From Desulfovibrionaceae bacterium (GTDB lineage: Bacteria; Desulfobacterota; Desulfovibrionia; Desulfovibrionales; Desulfovibrionaceae), in assembly GCA_016932995.1 (NCBI GenBank), contig JAFGBU010000022.1, positions 1 through 64,000 of the forward strand: a stretch of 64,000 bases of DNA. The letters run 5' to 3'. Positions 27,569 to 35,842 of this stretch are shown piece after piece; position 1 is the stretch's first letter; every line of letters starts with the position of its first letter. Under the pieces are notes generated by a model, which was not told where the DNA came from, did no database searches, and saw only the letters and a program-made list of their open reading frames with translations. The position numbers were made by a program, and so were the translations under genes.

Positions 27569-29656
27569 GTGGGCCGGGACCAGTTGACCGAGCGCAGGCC
27601 GAACGCGACCCCCCCGGCGCCCAGGCCCGGGTGGGTGGTCGAGTTCATGCAGGGCAACCAGCCCCAGATGGCCTGGGTCCTGGAGGAGCAGTCCGGCAGG
27701 CTGCGGCTGCTGACCATCAACAAGCGCGAGATCAAGCTCGCGGCCGCGCGCATCCTGCCCTGGACCGGCCCGGTCCACGACCCGGCCGCCAGCCGCCAGG
27801 AGATCATGGACCTGCTCCACGAGCGCCAGGAGCGGCGCTCCGAGATCCAGGCCGGGCTCGAGGTGCTCGAAATCTGGGAGCTGGCCCAGGCCGAGATGCG
27901 CGAGGCCACCCTGGACTGGCTGGCCGGGCTCCTGTGGTCCGAGCCCGGGCCGGACGAGCTCGCGGCCCTGGGCCGGGCCCTGTTGGCGGCCAAGGCCCAC
28001 TTCAAGTTCCAGCCCCCGTGCTTCGAGATATTCCCGGCCGAAAAGGTCGAGGCCAGGCTGGCGGCCATGGCCGAGGAACAGGAGCGCGAACGGATGATCC
28101 AGGCCGGAAGCGGCCTGTTCAAGGCCCTGTGGGCCGCCCACAGGGCGGGCCGCGTCGAGGCCCCGGACCAGGCCGGGGACCTCGAACCCAAGGTCGCCCA
28201 AAGGCTCAAGGCCCTGCTCCTGGCCCAGGTCGCCAAGAGCGCGGACGAGAAGTCCGCCAAGCTCTGGGCCCTGCTGCGCAAGGGCCTGCCCGAGCACCCC
28301 CACCAGGCCCTGCTCCTGGCCCAGGCCTGGGGCGTCCTGCCCCCGCACCACAACCAGTTCCTGGATGTGGCCGACTTCACCTGGGGCGACGACTGGTCCC
28401 GCAGGTTCGCGGACCAGATCGCGGACCAGGCCCAAAGGGCCAAGGCCCTCGAGCAGGAGCCCGAACCCACCGTGTACCGGAGCATCGACTCGGCCACGAC
28501 CAGGGACATCGACGACGCCTTCCTGATCCGGCCCGGGGCCCGGGGCGGATTCTCGCTGAGCGTGGCCCTGGCCTGCCCGGCCCTGACCTGGGAGTTCCAG
28601 ACCCCCCTGGACAAGGCCGTGTTCCACAGGGCTACCAGCCTGTACCTGCCCGAGGGCGCCTCGCACATGCTCCCCGAGGCCCTGGGCACGGACCTGTTCA
28701 GCCTGCGCCAGGGCCAGGTCCGGCCGGCCCTGGTCCTGGACTTCGAGCTGGACGCCGAGGCCGGCGTCCAGTCCCTGGTCCCGAGGCAGGCCTGGATCAG
28801 GGTGGCCGAAAACATCACCTACGAGCAGGCCGAGGCGGCCATTTGCTCCGGCGCGGACCCGGACCTGGCCCTGGCCCGGGACCTGGCCCAGAGGCTTATG
28901 AACCAGAGGATCAGCCACGGGGCCTCGATCATCAGAAACCCCGATCCGGTCGTCGAGCTCGAGGGTCAAGGCAGGGACCTGCGGGTGAGCGTCTCGCTCA
29001 AGCCCGCCTGCCCCGCGGCCGACCTGGTGGTCAGCGAGCTCATGATCCTGGCCAACAGCGCCGTGGCCGGCCTGGCCCGGGACAAGGGCCTGGCCCTGCT
29101 CCACCGGACCCAGGACATCGGCCTGCCCGCCGAGGCCGCGGGCGAGTTCAGCGAGCCAGAGGACATATACAGGCTCATGCGCTACCTCGCGCCCACGGTC
29201 CTGGAGACCGCGCCCAGACGCCACGCCGCCCTGGGCGTGGCCGCCTACAGCCCGGTGTCCTCGCCGCTCAGGCGCTACACCGACCTGCTCAACTCGGCCC
29301 AGGTCTTGTCCTGGATCAAGACCGGCGGACCCAGGTTCCAGGCCGCGGAGCTCGAGGCCCTGGCCCCCCAGCTCAACGCCAGGATACAGGCCGTGTCCCA
29401 GGTCCAGCGCTTCAGGCCGCGCTACTGGAAGCTCGTGTACCTGGCCCAGAACAAGAAGAGGCCCGCGCCCGCGGTCCTGGTGGACTGCGGCGGGCCGTTC
29501 GCGGTCCTGGCCCTGCCCGAGCTGCAGATCAACGTCCAGGCCCCCTCGGCCCTGCTCGGGGACAAGCTCCGGCCCGGCCAGAGGTTCGAGCTGACCTTCG
29601 GCCGCATCGACCCCCTGACCAACGACATCAAGGTCGCCTCGGCCTGCGAGGCCTAA
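27569..29656 (+). CDS. RNB-domain exoribonuclease (RNase II/R family)
   Basis: The protein of about 690 residues degrades RNA 3' to 5'. The RNB catalytic motif [18 protein letters not shown] is near residue 305, with its Asp cluster, and later [20 protein letters not shown] matches the conserved RNB C-terminal block; a short S1-like end follows. The N-terminal 280 residues are not standard cold-shock domains. The start is unsure: GTG 27569 and TTG 27584 are in frame with no clear Shine-Dalgarno. A 25-codon frame (27510-27587) ends in TGA overlapping the TTG, which could couple translation. Confidence 0.88.
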   Translation: MGRDQLTERRPNATPPAPRPGWVVEFMQGNQPQMAWVLEEQSGRLRLLTINKREIKLAAARILPWTGPVHDPAASRQEIMDLLHERQERRSEIQAGLEVLEIWELAQAEMREATLDWLAGLLWSEPGPDELAALGRALLAAKAHFKFQPPCFEIFPAEKVEARLAAMAEEQERERMIQAGSGLFKALWAAHRAGRVEAPDQAGDLEPKVAQRLKALLLAQVAKSADEKSAKLWALLRKGLPEHPHQALLLAQAWGVLPPHHNQFLDVADFTWGDDWSRRFADQIADQAQRAKALEQEPEPTVYRSIDSATTRDIDDAFLIRPGARGGFSLSVALACPALTWEFQTPLDKAVFHRATSLYLPEGASHMLPEALGTDLFSLRQGQVRPALVLDFELDAEAGVQSLVPRQAWIRVAENITYEQAEAAICSGADPDLALARDLAQRLMNQRISHGASIIRNPDPVVELEGQGRDLRVSVSLKPACPAADLVVSELMILANSAVAGLARDKGLALLHRTQDIGLPAEAAGEFSEPEDIYRLMRYLAPTVLETAPRRHAALGVAAYSPVSSPLRRYTDLLNSAQVLSWIKTGGPRFQAAELEALAPQLNARIQAVSQVQRFRPRYWKLVYLAQNKKRPAPAVLVDCGGPFAVLALPELQINVQAPSALLGDKLRPGQRFELTFGRIDPLTNDIKVASACEA

Positions 29657-29746
29657 AGCCCCCGGAGCCCGGCCCGGGCCTTTGCCAAGCCCGGGGAAAG
29701 CGGATATACAGGGTCCGGTGCGACCGCGCACCCAAGGAGCAAGCGC

Positions 29747-30349
29747 ATGTCCTGGATACTCTGGCCCGCGTTCGCCTACCTCCTCGGCTCGGTGCCCTTC
29801 GGCCTGCTGGTGGCCAAGGGCCTCAAGGGCGTGGACCCCAGGACCGAGGGCAGCGGCAACATCGGGGCGACCAACGTGGCCCGGTTGTGCGGGGCCACGT
29901 ACGGCGCCCTGGCCCTGGCCCTGGACCTGCTCAAGGGCCTGGTCCCGGTGCTTCTGGCCAAGGGGCCCGACGCGCACTGGCTGCTCCTGAGCCTGACCGC
30001 CCTGGCCGCGATCCTGGGCCACGTGTTCCCGATCTTCCTGGGCTTCAAGGGCGGCAAGGCCGTGGCCACGACCATCGGCGCGTTCCTGGCCCTGGCCCCC
30101 TGGGCCGCGGTCTGGTCCGTGGTCCTCTGCGTGGCGGTCATCGCCCTGAGCGGCTACGTGTCCATGGGCTCCCTGACCCTGGGCCTGTGCCTGCCCCTGT
30201 TCTGCCTGTTCACCGGCGCGGCCGAGTACCTGCCCGTGGCCCTGGCGGTCATGGCCCTGCTCTTCTGGCGGCACAAGGAGAACATCCGGCGGCTGGCCTC
30301 GGGCGAGGAGCACCCCTGGCGGAGCGGCAAGAAGGAAAAGCAGGAATAG
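29747..30349 (+). CDS. plsY: Glycerol-3-phosphate acyltransferase PlsY
   Basis: The 200-residue membrane enzyme acylates glycerol-3-phosphate using acyl-phosphate, starting phospholipid synthesis. All PlsY motifs are present: [13 protein letters not shown] near the start, [12 protein letters not shown], and [19 protein letters not shown]. It has about five membrane segments, and the length is standard. AAGGAG lies nine bases before the ATG. It is followed 19 bases later by a CDF transporter. Confidence 0.96.
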   Translation: MSWILWPAFAYLLGSVPFGLLVAKGLKGVDPRTEGSGNIGATNVARLCGATYGALALALDLLKGLVPVLLAKGPDAHWLLLSLTALAAILGHVFPIFLGFKGGKAVATTIGAFLALAPWAAVWSVVLCVAVIALSGYVSMGSLTLGLCLPLFCLFTGAAEYLPVALAVMALLFWRHKENIRRLASGEEHPWRSGKKEKQE

Positions 30350-30368
30350 ACCCTGCGGCGCAAAGGCC

Positions 30369-31289
30369 ATGAGCCCCTCGCCCCAGAGATACGCCCGCTA
30401 CTCCATAGCCGCCTCCCTGATCACCCTGGGGCTCAAGTTCGGGGCCTACTTCCTGACCGGGTCCGTGGGCCTGCTCTCCGACGCCCTGGAGTCGCTCATC
30501 AACCTCACGGCCGGGGCCCTGGCCCTCTGGGCCCTGACCATCTCCATGCGCCCGGCGGACAACGACCACGCCTACGGCCACGGCAAGGCCGAGTACCTGG
30601 CCGGGGGCACCGAGGGCATACTGATCATCTTCGCGGCCGCGGGCATCGTCTACGCCGCGGTCCAGCGCTTCCTCCATCCCGCGCCCCTGAGCCACCTCGG
30701 TTTGGGCCTGCTCGCGACCGTGATCGCCTCGGCCGTGAACCTGGTCGTGGCCAGGACCATGCTCAAGGCGGCCAAGCGCTTCGACAGCATCACCCTGGAG
30801 GCCGACGCCAGGCACCTGCTGACCGACGTCTGGACCTCGGTGGGCCTGGTGGCCGGCCTGAGCGTGCTCATCGTCGCCCCGCCGGGCTGGCAGATACTGG
30901 ACCCGATCATCGCCTGCGCCATGGCCCTGAACATCGTGCGCACCGGGACCTCCCTGGTGAGGCGCTCGGCCCAGGGGCTCATGGACCGGGCCCTGCCCGA
31001 AGAGGACATCCGCGAGCTGACCGAGGCCATTAAGGCCAAGATGGGCCCGGACACCGCCTACCACGCCCTGCGCACCAGAAAGTCCGGGCCCAGGCGGTTC
31101 ATCGACTTCCACCTGCTCGTGCCCGGGGACATGAGCGTGCGCCAGGCCCACGACCTGACCATGGAAATAGAAAGGGAGATCAAGAAGCGCTTCCCCAGGC
31201 CCCAGATCACGGTCCACGTCGAGCCCCTGGAGACCGAGGCGTCGCCGGGCGACGCGGGCGGCGAGGGCCCGGCCGAACCCCGGACCTGA
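30369..31289 (+). CDS. Cation diffusion facilitator (CDF) metal efflux transporter
   Basis: The 306-residue inner-membrane antiporter exports divalent metals such as Zn2+, Fe2+ or Mn2+. Six membrane segments precede a cytoplasmic C-terminal domain. The family sites [10 protein letters not shown] and [16 protein letters not shown] carry the metal-binding residues; [14 protein letters not shown] is the conserved loop. The second-segment site reads SxxxD-type Asp with Glu rather than His, so metal preference cannot be assigned. It is probably cotranscribed with plsY and ends convergently with hflX. Confidence 0.93.
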   Translation: MSPSPQRYARYSIAASLITLGLKFGAYFLTGSVGLLSDALESLINLTAGALALWALTISMRPADNDHAYGHGKAEYLAGGTEGILIIFAAAGIVYAAVQRFLHPAPLSHLGLGLLATVIASAVNLVVARTMLKAAKRFDSITLEADARHLLTDVWTSVGLVAGLSVLIVAPPGWQILDPIIACAMALNIVRTGTSLVRRSAQGLMDRALPEEDIRELTEAIKAKMGPDTAYHALRTRKSGPRRFIDFHLLVPGDMSVRQAHDLTMEIEREIKKRFPRPQITVHVEPLETEASPGDAGGEGPAEPRT

Positions 31290-31302
31290 CCAGGGCCGGG
31301 CC

Positions 31303-32955
31303 TCAGCTCGCCTCGATACGGCCGGGCAACTTGTCCAGGATCGCGCGGACCAGGGGCCGCAGGGTCTCGCGCCGCCTGGCGCAGACCGGCACGCCCCCGG
31401 GAAAGACCCGGCCCACGGCCATATGCTCGTCGGCCCCGACCAGGTCCCACTTGTTCAGGGCCAGGACCCTGGGCAGGCCGGACAGGCCCATGTCCTCCAG
31501 GATGGCCTCCACGGCCCGGACCTGGTCCTCGACCTCTGGATGCGAGGCGTCGGCGACCAGGACCAGGACGTCCGCGGACTCCAGCTCCTCCAGGGTGGCC
31601 ATGAAGGCCTCCTTGAGGTCCGGGGGCAGCCTGCGGATGAAGCCCACGGTGTCCGTGAGCACGACCTCCCGCTCGCGGGGAAAGCGCATCCGCCTGCTGG
31701 TCGGGTCCAGGGTGGCGAAGAGCTTGTCCTCGGCCGCCACGCTGCTGCCGGTCAGGGTGTTCAAAAGCGTGGACTTGCCCGCGTTGGTGTAGCCGACCAG
31801 GGAGACCACGGGCAGCCCGGCCTTGGCCCGGCGCTCCCGGGTGAAGGCCCGGGTCCGGCGCAGGTCGTCGAGCTCCTTGCGCAGCCTGGTGATGCGCTCG
31901 CGCACCCTGCGGCGGTCGATCTCCAGCTTGGTCTCGCCCGGCCCGCGGCCGCCTATGCCGCCCACCAGCCTGGACATGGCCTTGTTCCGGCCCACGAGCC
32001 TGGGCAGGGTGTACTTGAGCTGGGCCATCTCCACCTGGAGCTTGCCCGCCCGGCTGCTCGCCCTCTGGGCGAAGATGTCCAGTATGAGCTGGGTCCTGTC
32101 CAGGACCCGGCGCTCCGTGGCCTCGGCCAGGTTGCGCATCTGGGCCGCGGACAGGTCCTGGTCAAAGACCACGACCTGGGCCCCGGCCTGAAGGGCCCTG
32201 ACCTCCAGCTCGGCCAGCTTGCCCCGGCCCATGATGAACTTGGGGTTGACCGAGGCCACCCGCTGGATCATGGTCCCGGCCGTGTCCAGCCCGGCCGTGT
32301 CGGCCAGGGCCGCGAGCTCGGCCAGGCTCGACTCCTGGGCCCTGTGCGGGGCCGTGGACACGCTGACCAGAAGCGCCCGCTCGCCCCCGGCCCGGTTTGG
32401 GGCCACGTCCACGGCCCGGCCCAGACGGCCGAACTCCTCCTCCAGGGCCTGGACCTGGGCGCCCAGGTCCAGGCCCACCCGGTCCCAGCGCAGCCCGGGC
32501 AGGACCCGGTAGCCCTCGCCCTCCTGGTTCGAGGGCAAGAGGTGGGCCAGGTGCAGCTCATCGGGCTCGCCCTGGTCGCTGACGGTCAGCGCGGCCACGC
32601 TGTCCAGGCGCAGGAAGACCAGGTCCATGAGGTCCTCGTGCGAGAGGCCCTCGGGCCTTAGGTGGGTGTGCAGGAGCCTGAGCCCCCTGAGCCTGCCCGA
32701 ACCCAGCCTGGCCCTCGGCAGCTCGGGGATGAACACCGCCCCGGGGTCGCCGACGATGACCATGAACGGCCTGCCCTGGCGGTCGATGAGCAGGCCCAGC
32801 TGGCGGCCGATCTCAAAGCTCAGCCCGGCCAGCTCCCTGGCCTGCTCGGCGCTGTAGCCGCCCATATTGGGATAGCGCCTGGCGTAGAGCCTGGCCAGGC
32901 GCTTGATCTGGCTGGGCTTGAGCCCCTGGGTGTTGCCCCTGACCTTGTGGGCGAT
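31303..32955 (-). CDS. hflX: GTPase HflX, probable AUC start
   Basis: HflX is a ribosome-associated GTPase that splits stalled ribosomes. Visible are the HflX domain (GGIGGRGPGETKLEIDRRRV), a coiled coil, and the G domain with GYTNAGKST (near residue 390), DTVGFIRRLP and NKWD. The first ATG (32865) would cut off 30 conserved residues: the frame upstream reads HKVRGNTQGLKPSQIKRLAR, typical of HflX N-termini, and no ATG, GTG or TTG precedes it. GGAGG lies seven bases before an ATC at 32953-32955, so that codon is the likely start (550 residues). It follows purH1 by 38 bases. Confidence 0.93.
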   Translation of the reverse strand: MAHKVRGNTQGLKPSQIKRLARLYARRYPNMGGYSAEQARELAGLSFEIGRQLGLLIDRQGRPFMVIVGDPGAVFIPELPRARLGSGRLRGLRLLHTHLRPEGLSHEDLMDLVFLRLDSVAALTVSDQGEPDELHLAHLLPSNQEGEGYRVLPGLRWDRVGLDLGAQVQALEEEFGRLGRAVDVAPNRAGGERALLVSVSTAPHRAQESSLAELAALADTAGLDTAGTMIQRVASVNPKFIMGRGKLAELEVRALQAGAQVVVFDQDLSAAQMRNLAEATERRVLDRTQLILDIFAQRASSRAGKLQVEMAQLKYTLPRLVGRNKAMSRLVGGIGGRGPGETKLEIDRRRVRERITRLRKELDDLRRTRAFTRERRAKAGLPVVSLVGYTNAGKSTLLNTLTGSSVAAEDKLFATLDPTSRRMRFPREREVVLTDTVGFIRRLPPDLKEAFMATLEELESADVLVLVADASHPEVEDQVRAVEAILEDMGLSGLPRVLALNKWDLVGADEHMAVGRVFPGGVPVCARRRETLRPLVRAILDKLPGRIEAS

Positions 32956-32993
32956 AGGCCGGCCTCCGCTTCCGGGCGCCTCGGCCCGGCGGA

Positions 32994-33593
32994 TCAGGCG
33001 TTTCTGACCGCCAGATACCCGGCGATCATGGAGTCATACCCGGACACCAGGGCAAAGGTCTCGGCCGCCAGGTCCTTGCGCAGGGACAGGGGGACCGCGC
33101 CGCGGCCGGCCTCAAGATGCCTGAGCACCTCGGGATAGTGGCCCGGGCCGGGCACGACCAGGACGCTGTGGAAGTTCTTGGCCCCGGCCCGAAGCAGGGT
33201 CGGCCCGCCGATGTCGATCTCCTCCACGGCCTGCCTGAGCCCGAGGCCCTGGCCCACGGCCCTGGAAAAATCATAGAGGTTGACGCAGACCAGGTCAAAG
33301 GCCTTTGCGCCGATCCGCTCCAGGGTCTTAATGTGTTCGGGGTCGTCCTTGTCCGCGAGCACCCCGGCGTGGATGAGCGGGTGCAGGGTCTTGACCCGGC
33401 CCCCGAGTATCTCCGGAAACCCGGTCACCCGGCTGACCTCGACCACGGGCAGACCGGCCTCGGCCAGGCGCCTGGCCGTGCCCCCGGTGGACACCAGCTC
33501 CACGCCGAGGCCGTGCAGGGCTGCGGCGAACTCGGCAAGGCCCGACTTGTCGGTGACGCTCAAAATGGCTCTCTTGATGGGCAGAAGTTCCAC
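32994..33593 (-). CDS. purH: Stand-alone IMP cyclohydrolase (N-terminal half of PurH)
   Basis: The 199-residue enzyme closes the FAICAR ring to form IMP, the last step of purine synthesis. It has the MGS-like fold with AILSVTDKSGL, STGGTARRL, VTGFPEILGGRVKTLHPLIH and DIGGPTLLRAGAKN, the normal order of the PurH N-terminal half, and stops where the transformylase would begin. The partner domain is encoded 6 kb away on the other strand (26210-27484). The start is GTG with GAGG upstream. It is followed by hflX on the same strand. Confidence 0.94.
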   Translation of the reverse strand: MELLPIKRAILSVTDKSGLAEFAAALHGLGVELVSTGGTARRLAEAGLPVVEVSRVTGFPEILGGRVKTLHPLIHAGVLADKDDPEHIKTLERIGAKAFDLVCVNLYDFSRAVGQGLGLRQAVEEIDIGGPTLLRAGAKNFHSVLVVPGPGHYPEVLRHLEAGRGAVPLSLRKDLAAETFALVSGYDSMIAGYLAVRNA

Positions 33594-33670
33594 AACGCGC
33601 CTCGCTTTTTTTCGTGTGGCTGTGCCAGATTAAAACCGGCTTTGCAAGGGCCCGGGGCCGGGCCGTGAAC

Positions 33671-33712
33671 GCGCGACGCCCGCCCAGACCAAGGCCTGGG
33701 CGGGCGTCGCGC
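33671..33712. other. Perfect 17-base-pair inverted repeat
   Basis: Bases 33671-33687 are the exact reverse complement of 33696-33712 around an eight-base loop. It lies just downstream of the TPR gene and upstream of purH1, both on the minus strand. No U-tract follows on either strand, so it is not a classical terminator; it may stabilise or define an RNA 3' end. Confidence 0.6.
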
Positions 33713-33731
33713 GCGAAGGGGAAAATCAGGG

Positions 33732-34295
33732 CTATTTCCGGATCTGGTCGAGCAGCTCCTGGGCCGGGGCGAACGAGGGCTCGGCCCCGACGATGCGCTC
33801 GAGGTGGCCTGCGGCCTCCCCTCTCCTGTCCAGGCAGACCAGGCAGCCGGCCAGGGCGTAGCGCACCTCGTGGCGGCCGGGATCGACCTCCAGGCAGGCC
33901 TCCAGGCGGGGAAGGACCTCGGAAAGGCGCTCGAGCTCGTGGGCCAGCCTGAGCAGGCTGAACAGGGCGACCATGTTCTCGGGATTTTTGTCCACGGCCT
34001 GGGAAAAGAGGTCAAAGGCCCCGGCCTTGTCGCCCCTCTCCATCTGGATGAGCGCGATGCCCGAAAGGCTCTTGTCCGTGGCCTCGATGTCGTGGGCCTT
34101 CTTGTAGAAGACCATGGCCCTGTCCAGGTCGCCGCGCTGGACAGCCACCGTGGCCAGGCCGAGGTAGGGCTCGAAGTGCACGCCGTTGCTGTTGACCGCC
34201 TTCAGGTAATACTCCTCGGCCTTGTCCATCTCGCCCATGAACAGGTAACACTCGCCCAGTTCCTTGTTGATTTCATAATCCAACTGAGAACTCAT
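33732..34295 (-). CDS. TPR-repeat protein, 187 aa
   Basis: The small soluble protein is made almost entirely of tetratricopeptide repeats: GECYLFMGEMDKAEEYYLKA, YLGLATVAVQRGDLDRAMVF, SGIALIQMERGDKAGAFDLF, and two further degenerate units. TPRs serve as protein-binding scaffolds; the partner is unknown. The start at the ATG at 34295 follows GAGGGGAG, while the frame above it lacks TPR character. It is divergent from the flagellar operon that begins 300 bases away, so a motility role is possible but not shown. Confidence 0.85.
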   Translation of the reverse strand: MSSQLDYEINKELGECYLFMGEMDKAEEYYLKAVNSNGVHFEPYLGLATVAVQRGDLDRAMVFYKKAHDIEATDKSLSGIALIQMERGDKAGAFDLFSQAVDKNPENMVALFSLLRLAHELERLSEVLPRLEACLEVDPGRHEVRYALAGCLVCLDRRGEAAGHLERIVGAEPSFAPAQELLDQIRK

Positions 34296-34504
34296 TCCGC
34301 TCCCCTCCGTCTCTTTTCGCCCTGGAGCCGGGCGCAATTCAGGGCCGATTGTGGCCTGAAATTCCTCCCCATGGGCTTGCAACGGCCATGCCAAGAGAAA
34401 TTTGTTCCCCGGGCCCGGCCGGGCCGACCGCCGGGAGCGCGGAGAACGGCGCAGACCCCTGCCTGATTCAAACAAACCCAGCCCCGGCCGGGTGTTGCGC
34501 GCTT

Positions 34505-34520
34505 TGGTACGCTCGTTGCT
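34505..34520 (+). promoter_or_regulatory. Sigma-54 promoter for the flgB operon
   Basis: The sequence TGGTACGCTCGTTGCT fits the sigma-54 consensus TGGCACG-N4-TTGCW with GG and GC exactly ten bases apart. It lies 76 bases upstream of the flgB ATG in the 300-base gap between divergent genes. Sigma-54 control of basal-body genes is well known in polar flagellates. A partner enhancer-binding protein is not encoded in this window. Confidence 0.75.
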
Positions 34521-34595
34521 TCATCCGGGGCCAGGAAACCCGACCCGGCCGGGCCCGGCCGGGCGGGGTTGCGTAGAATCCAGGAGGCGCAAGGC

Positions 34596-35006
34596 ATGAG
34601 AGGCATCCAGGAAGAACACGTGGACCTGGTGGCCAAGGTCCTGGACCTGAGGCTCCAGCGTCAAAATCTCGTCATGGCCAACATCACCAACGCCAACACG
34701 CCCAAGTACAAGGCCAGGCGCCTGGAGTTCGAAGACCGGCTCCAGTCCGCCCTGGCCCAGGACGTGCGCGGCAAGGTCACCCGGACCGACAAAAACCACC
34801 TGCCCGCGGTCTTCGAGGCCGAGGGCTTCAAGGGCCAGGGCGTGAAGGACCTGAACCCCCGCGTGGTCCACGGCGAGGACTCGGTGAACATGGAAAAGGA
34901 GGTCACCGTGCTGGCCAAGAACACCATGCTCTACAACGCCCTGACCGAGGTCATCTCCAAGAGCTTCAGCGGGCTCAAGAAGGTCATCCAGGAGGGCAAC
35001 AGATAA
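34596..35006 (+). CDS. flgB: Flagellar basal-body rod protein FlgB
   Basis: The 136-residue protein forms the proximal rod of the flagellar basal body. It has the rod-protein N-terminal motif LRLQRQNLVMANITNANTPK and C-terminal amphipathic helix LAKNTMLYNALTEVISKSF that together make the coiled-coil rod core. AGGAGG eight bases before ATG 34596 fixes the start; a TTG nine codons upstream is less likely. It is the first gene of the flgB-flgC-fliE-fliF-fliG-fliH-fliI operon. Confidence 0.96.
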   Translation: MRGIQEEHVDLVAKVLDLRLQRQNLVMANITNANTPKYKARRLEFEDRLQSALAQDVRGKVTRTDKNHLPAVFEAEGFKGQGVKDLNPRVVHGEDSVNMEKEVTVLAKNTMLYNALTEVISKSFSGLKKVIQEGNR

Positions 35007-35447
35007 ATGGACTTCATGACCGCACTCGACATCGGCGCGTCCGGGCTCAAGGCGGAGAGGGCCTACCTCAACGTCATCTCCATGAACCTGGCCAACGCGC
35101 GCACCACGCGCACCGTGGACGGCGGCCCCTACCGCCGCAAAAGCGTGTCCTTCGCCTCCACGCCCATCTACAGCCCCTTTGACCAGGCCATGAACGACCA
35201 GCTCAACAGGGACCTGAGCGGGGTCAAGGTCCAGGGGATCGTGGTCGACCAGCGCCCGTTCAAACAGGTCTTTGACCCCGGCCACCCGGACGCCAACGCC
35301 CAGGGCTTCGTGACCTACCCGGACATCAACGTGGTCGAGGAGATGACCAACATGATAACCACCATGCGTTCCTACGAGGCCAGCGTGCAGTCCATCGAGG
35401 CCGTGAAGTCCATGTTCAACAAGGCCCTGGCCATCGGCCGGACCTAA
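35007..35447 (+). CDS. flgC: Flagellar basal-body rod protein FlgC
   Basis: The 146-residue rod protein starts directly after the flgB stop codon. It shows ALDIGASGLKAERAYLNVIS with MNLANARTT, the rod-protein N-terminal signature, and ends with VEEMTNMITTMRSYEASVQS, the typical C-terminal helix. Length is normal for FlgC. It assembles on FlgB in the proximal rod. Confidence 0.97.
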   Translation: MDFMTALDIGASGLKAERAYLNVISMNLANARTTRTVDGGPYRRKSVSFASTPIYSPFDQAMNDQLNRDLSGVKVQGIVVDQRPFKQVFDPGHPDANAQGFVTYPDINVVEEMTNMITTMRSYEASVQSIEAVKSMFNKALAIGRT

Positions 35448-35465
35448 CCCTGAAAAGGAGCGGGC

Positions 35466-35792
35466 ATGACCGTCAAAAGCGTAGCCCTGGACGCCTACCG
35501 CAAGGCCGTGGACGCCAACAAGGCCTTTAGTGAAAAGGTCTCCGGCCGCCTGGACAAGCTGAACGAGTCCCCGGAGGGGTTCATGGACGCCCTCAAGGAC
35601 TCCCTGGACAAGGTCAACGAGACCCAGGCCGAGAAGAACAGCATGATCGAGGCCTTTGCCTCGGGCAAGCAGCAGAACGTCCACGAGCTCATGATCAGCA
35701 TCCAGAAGGCCGAGCTGGCCATGAGCATGACCAGCGCGGTGCGGACCAAGATTTTGAACGCCTACCAGGAAATCATGCGCATGCCGTTCTAG
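35466..35792 (+). CDS. fliE: Flagellar hook-basal body protein FliE
   Basis: The 108-residue FliE joins the MS ring to the proximal rod. Its C-terminal half, VHELMISIQKAELAMSMTSA followed by VRTKILNAYQEIMRMPF, is the conserved FliE helix pair. AAAAGGAG lies a few bases before the ATG. Order after flgC and before fliF is standard. Confidence 0.95.
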   Translation: MTVKSVALDAYRKAVDANKAFSEKVSGRLDKLNESPEGFMDALKDSLDKVNETQAEKNSMIEAFASGKQQNVHELMISIQKAELAMSMTSAVRTKILNAYQEIMRMPF

Positions 35793-35842
35793 GCCCGGCA
35801 ACAGGCGCGGCCCTTGCGGCCGCCCAACAGGAGTTGTGAGAC

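Noticed and set aside
25613-30370. Long extension of the purA frame to about 2000 codons
   Set aside because: Only the last 424 codons are PurA; the rest is antisense to purH, the RNB and plsY genes and shows no protein family. The GTG at 25612 with AAGGAG is the start.
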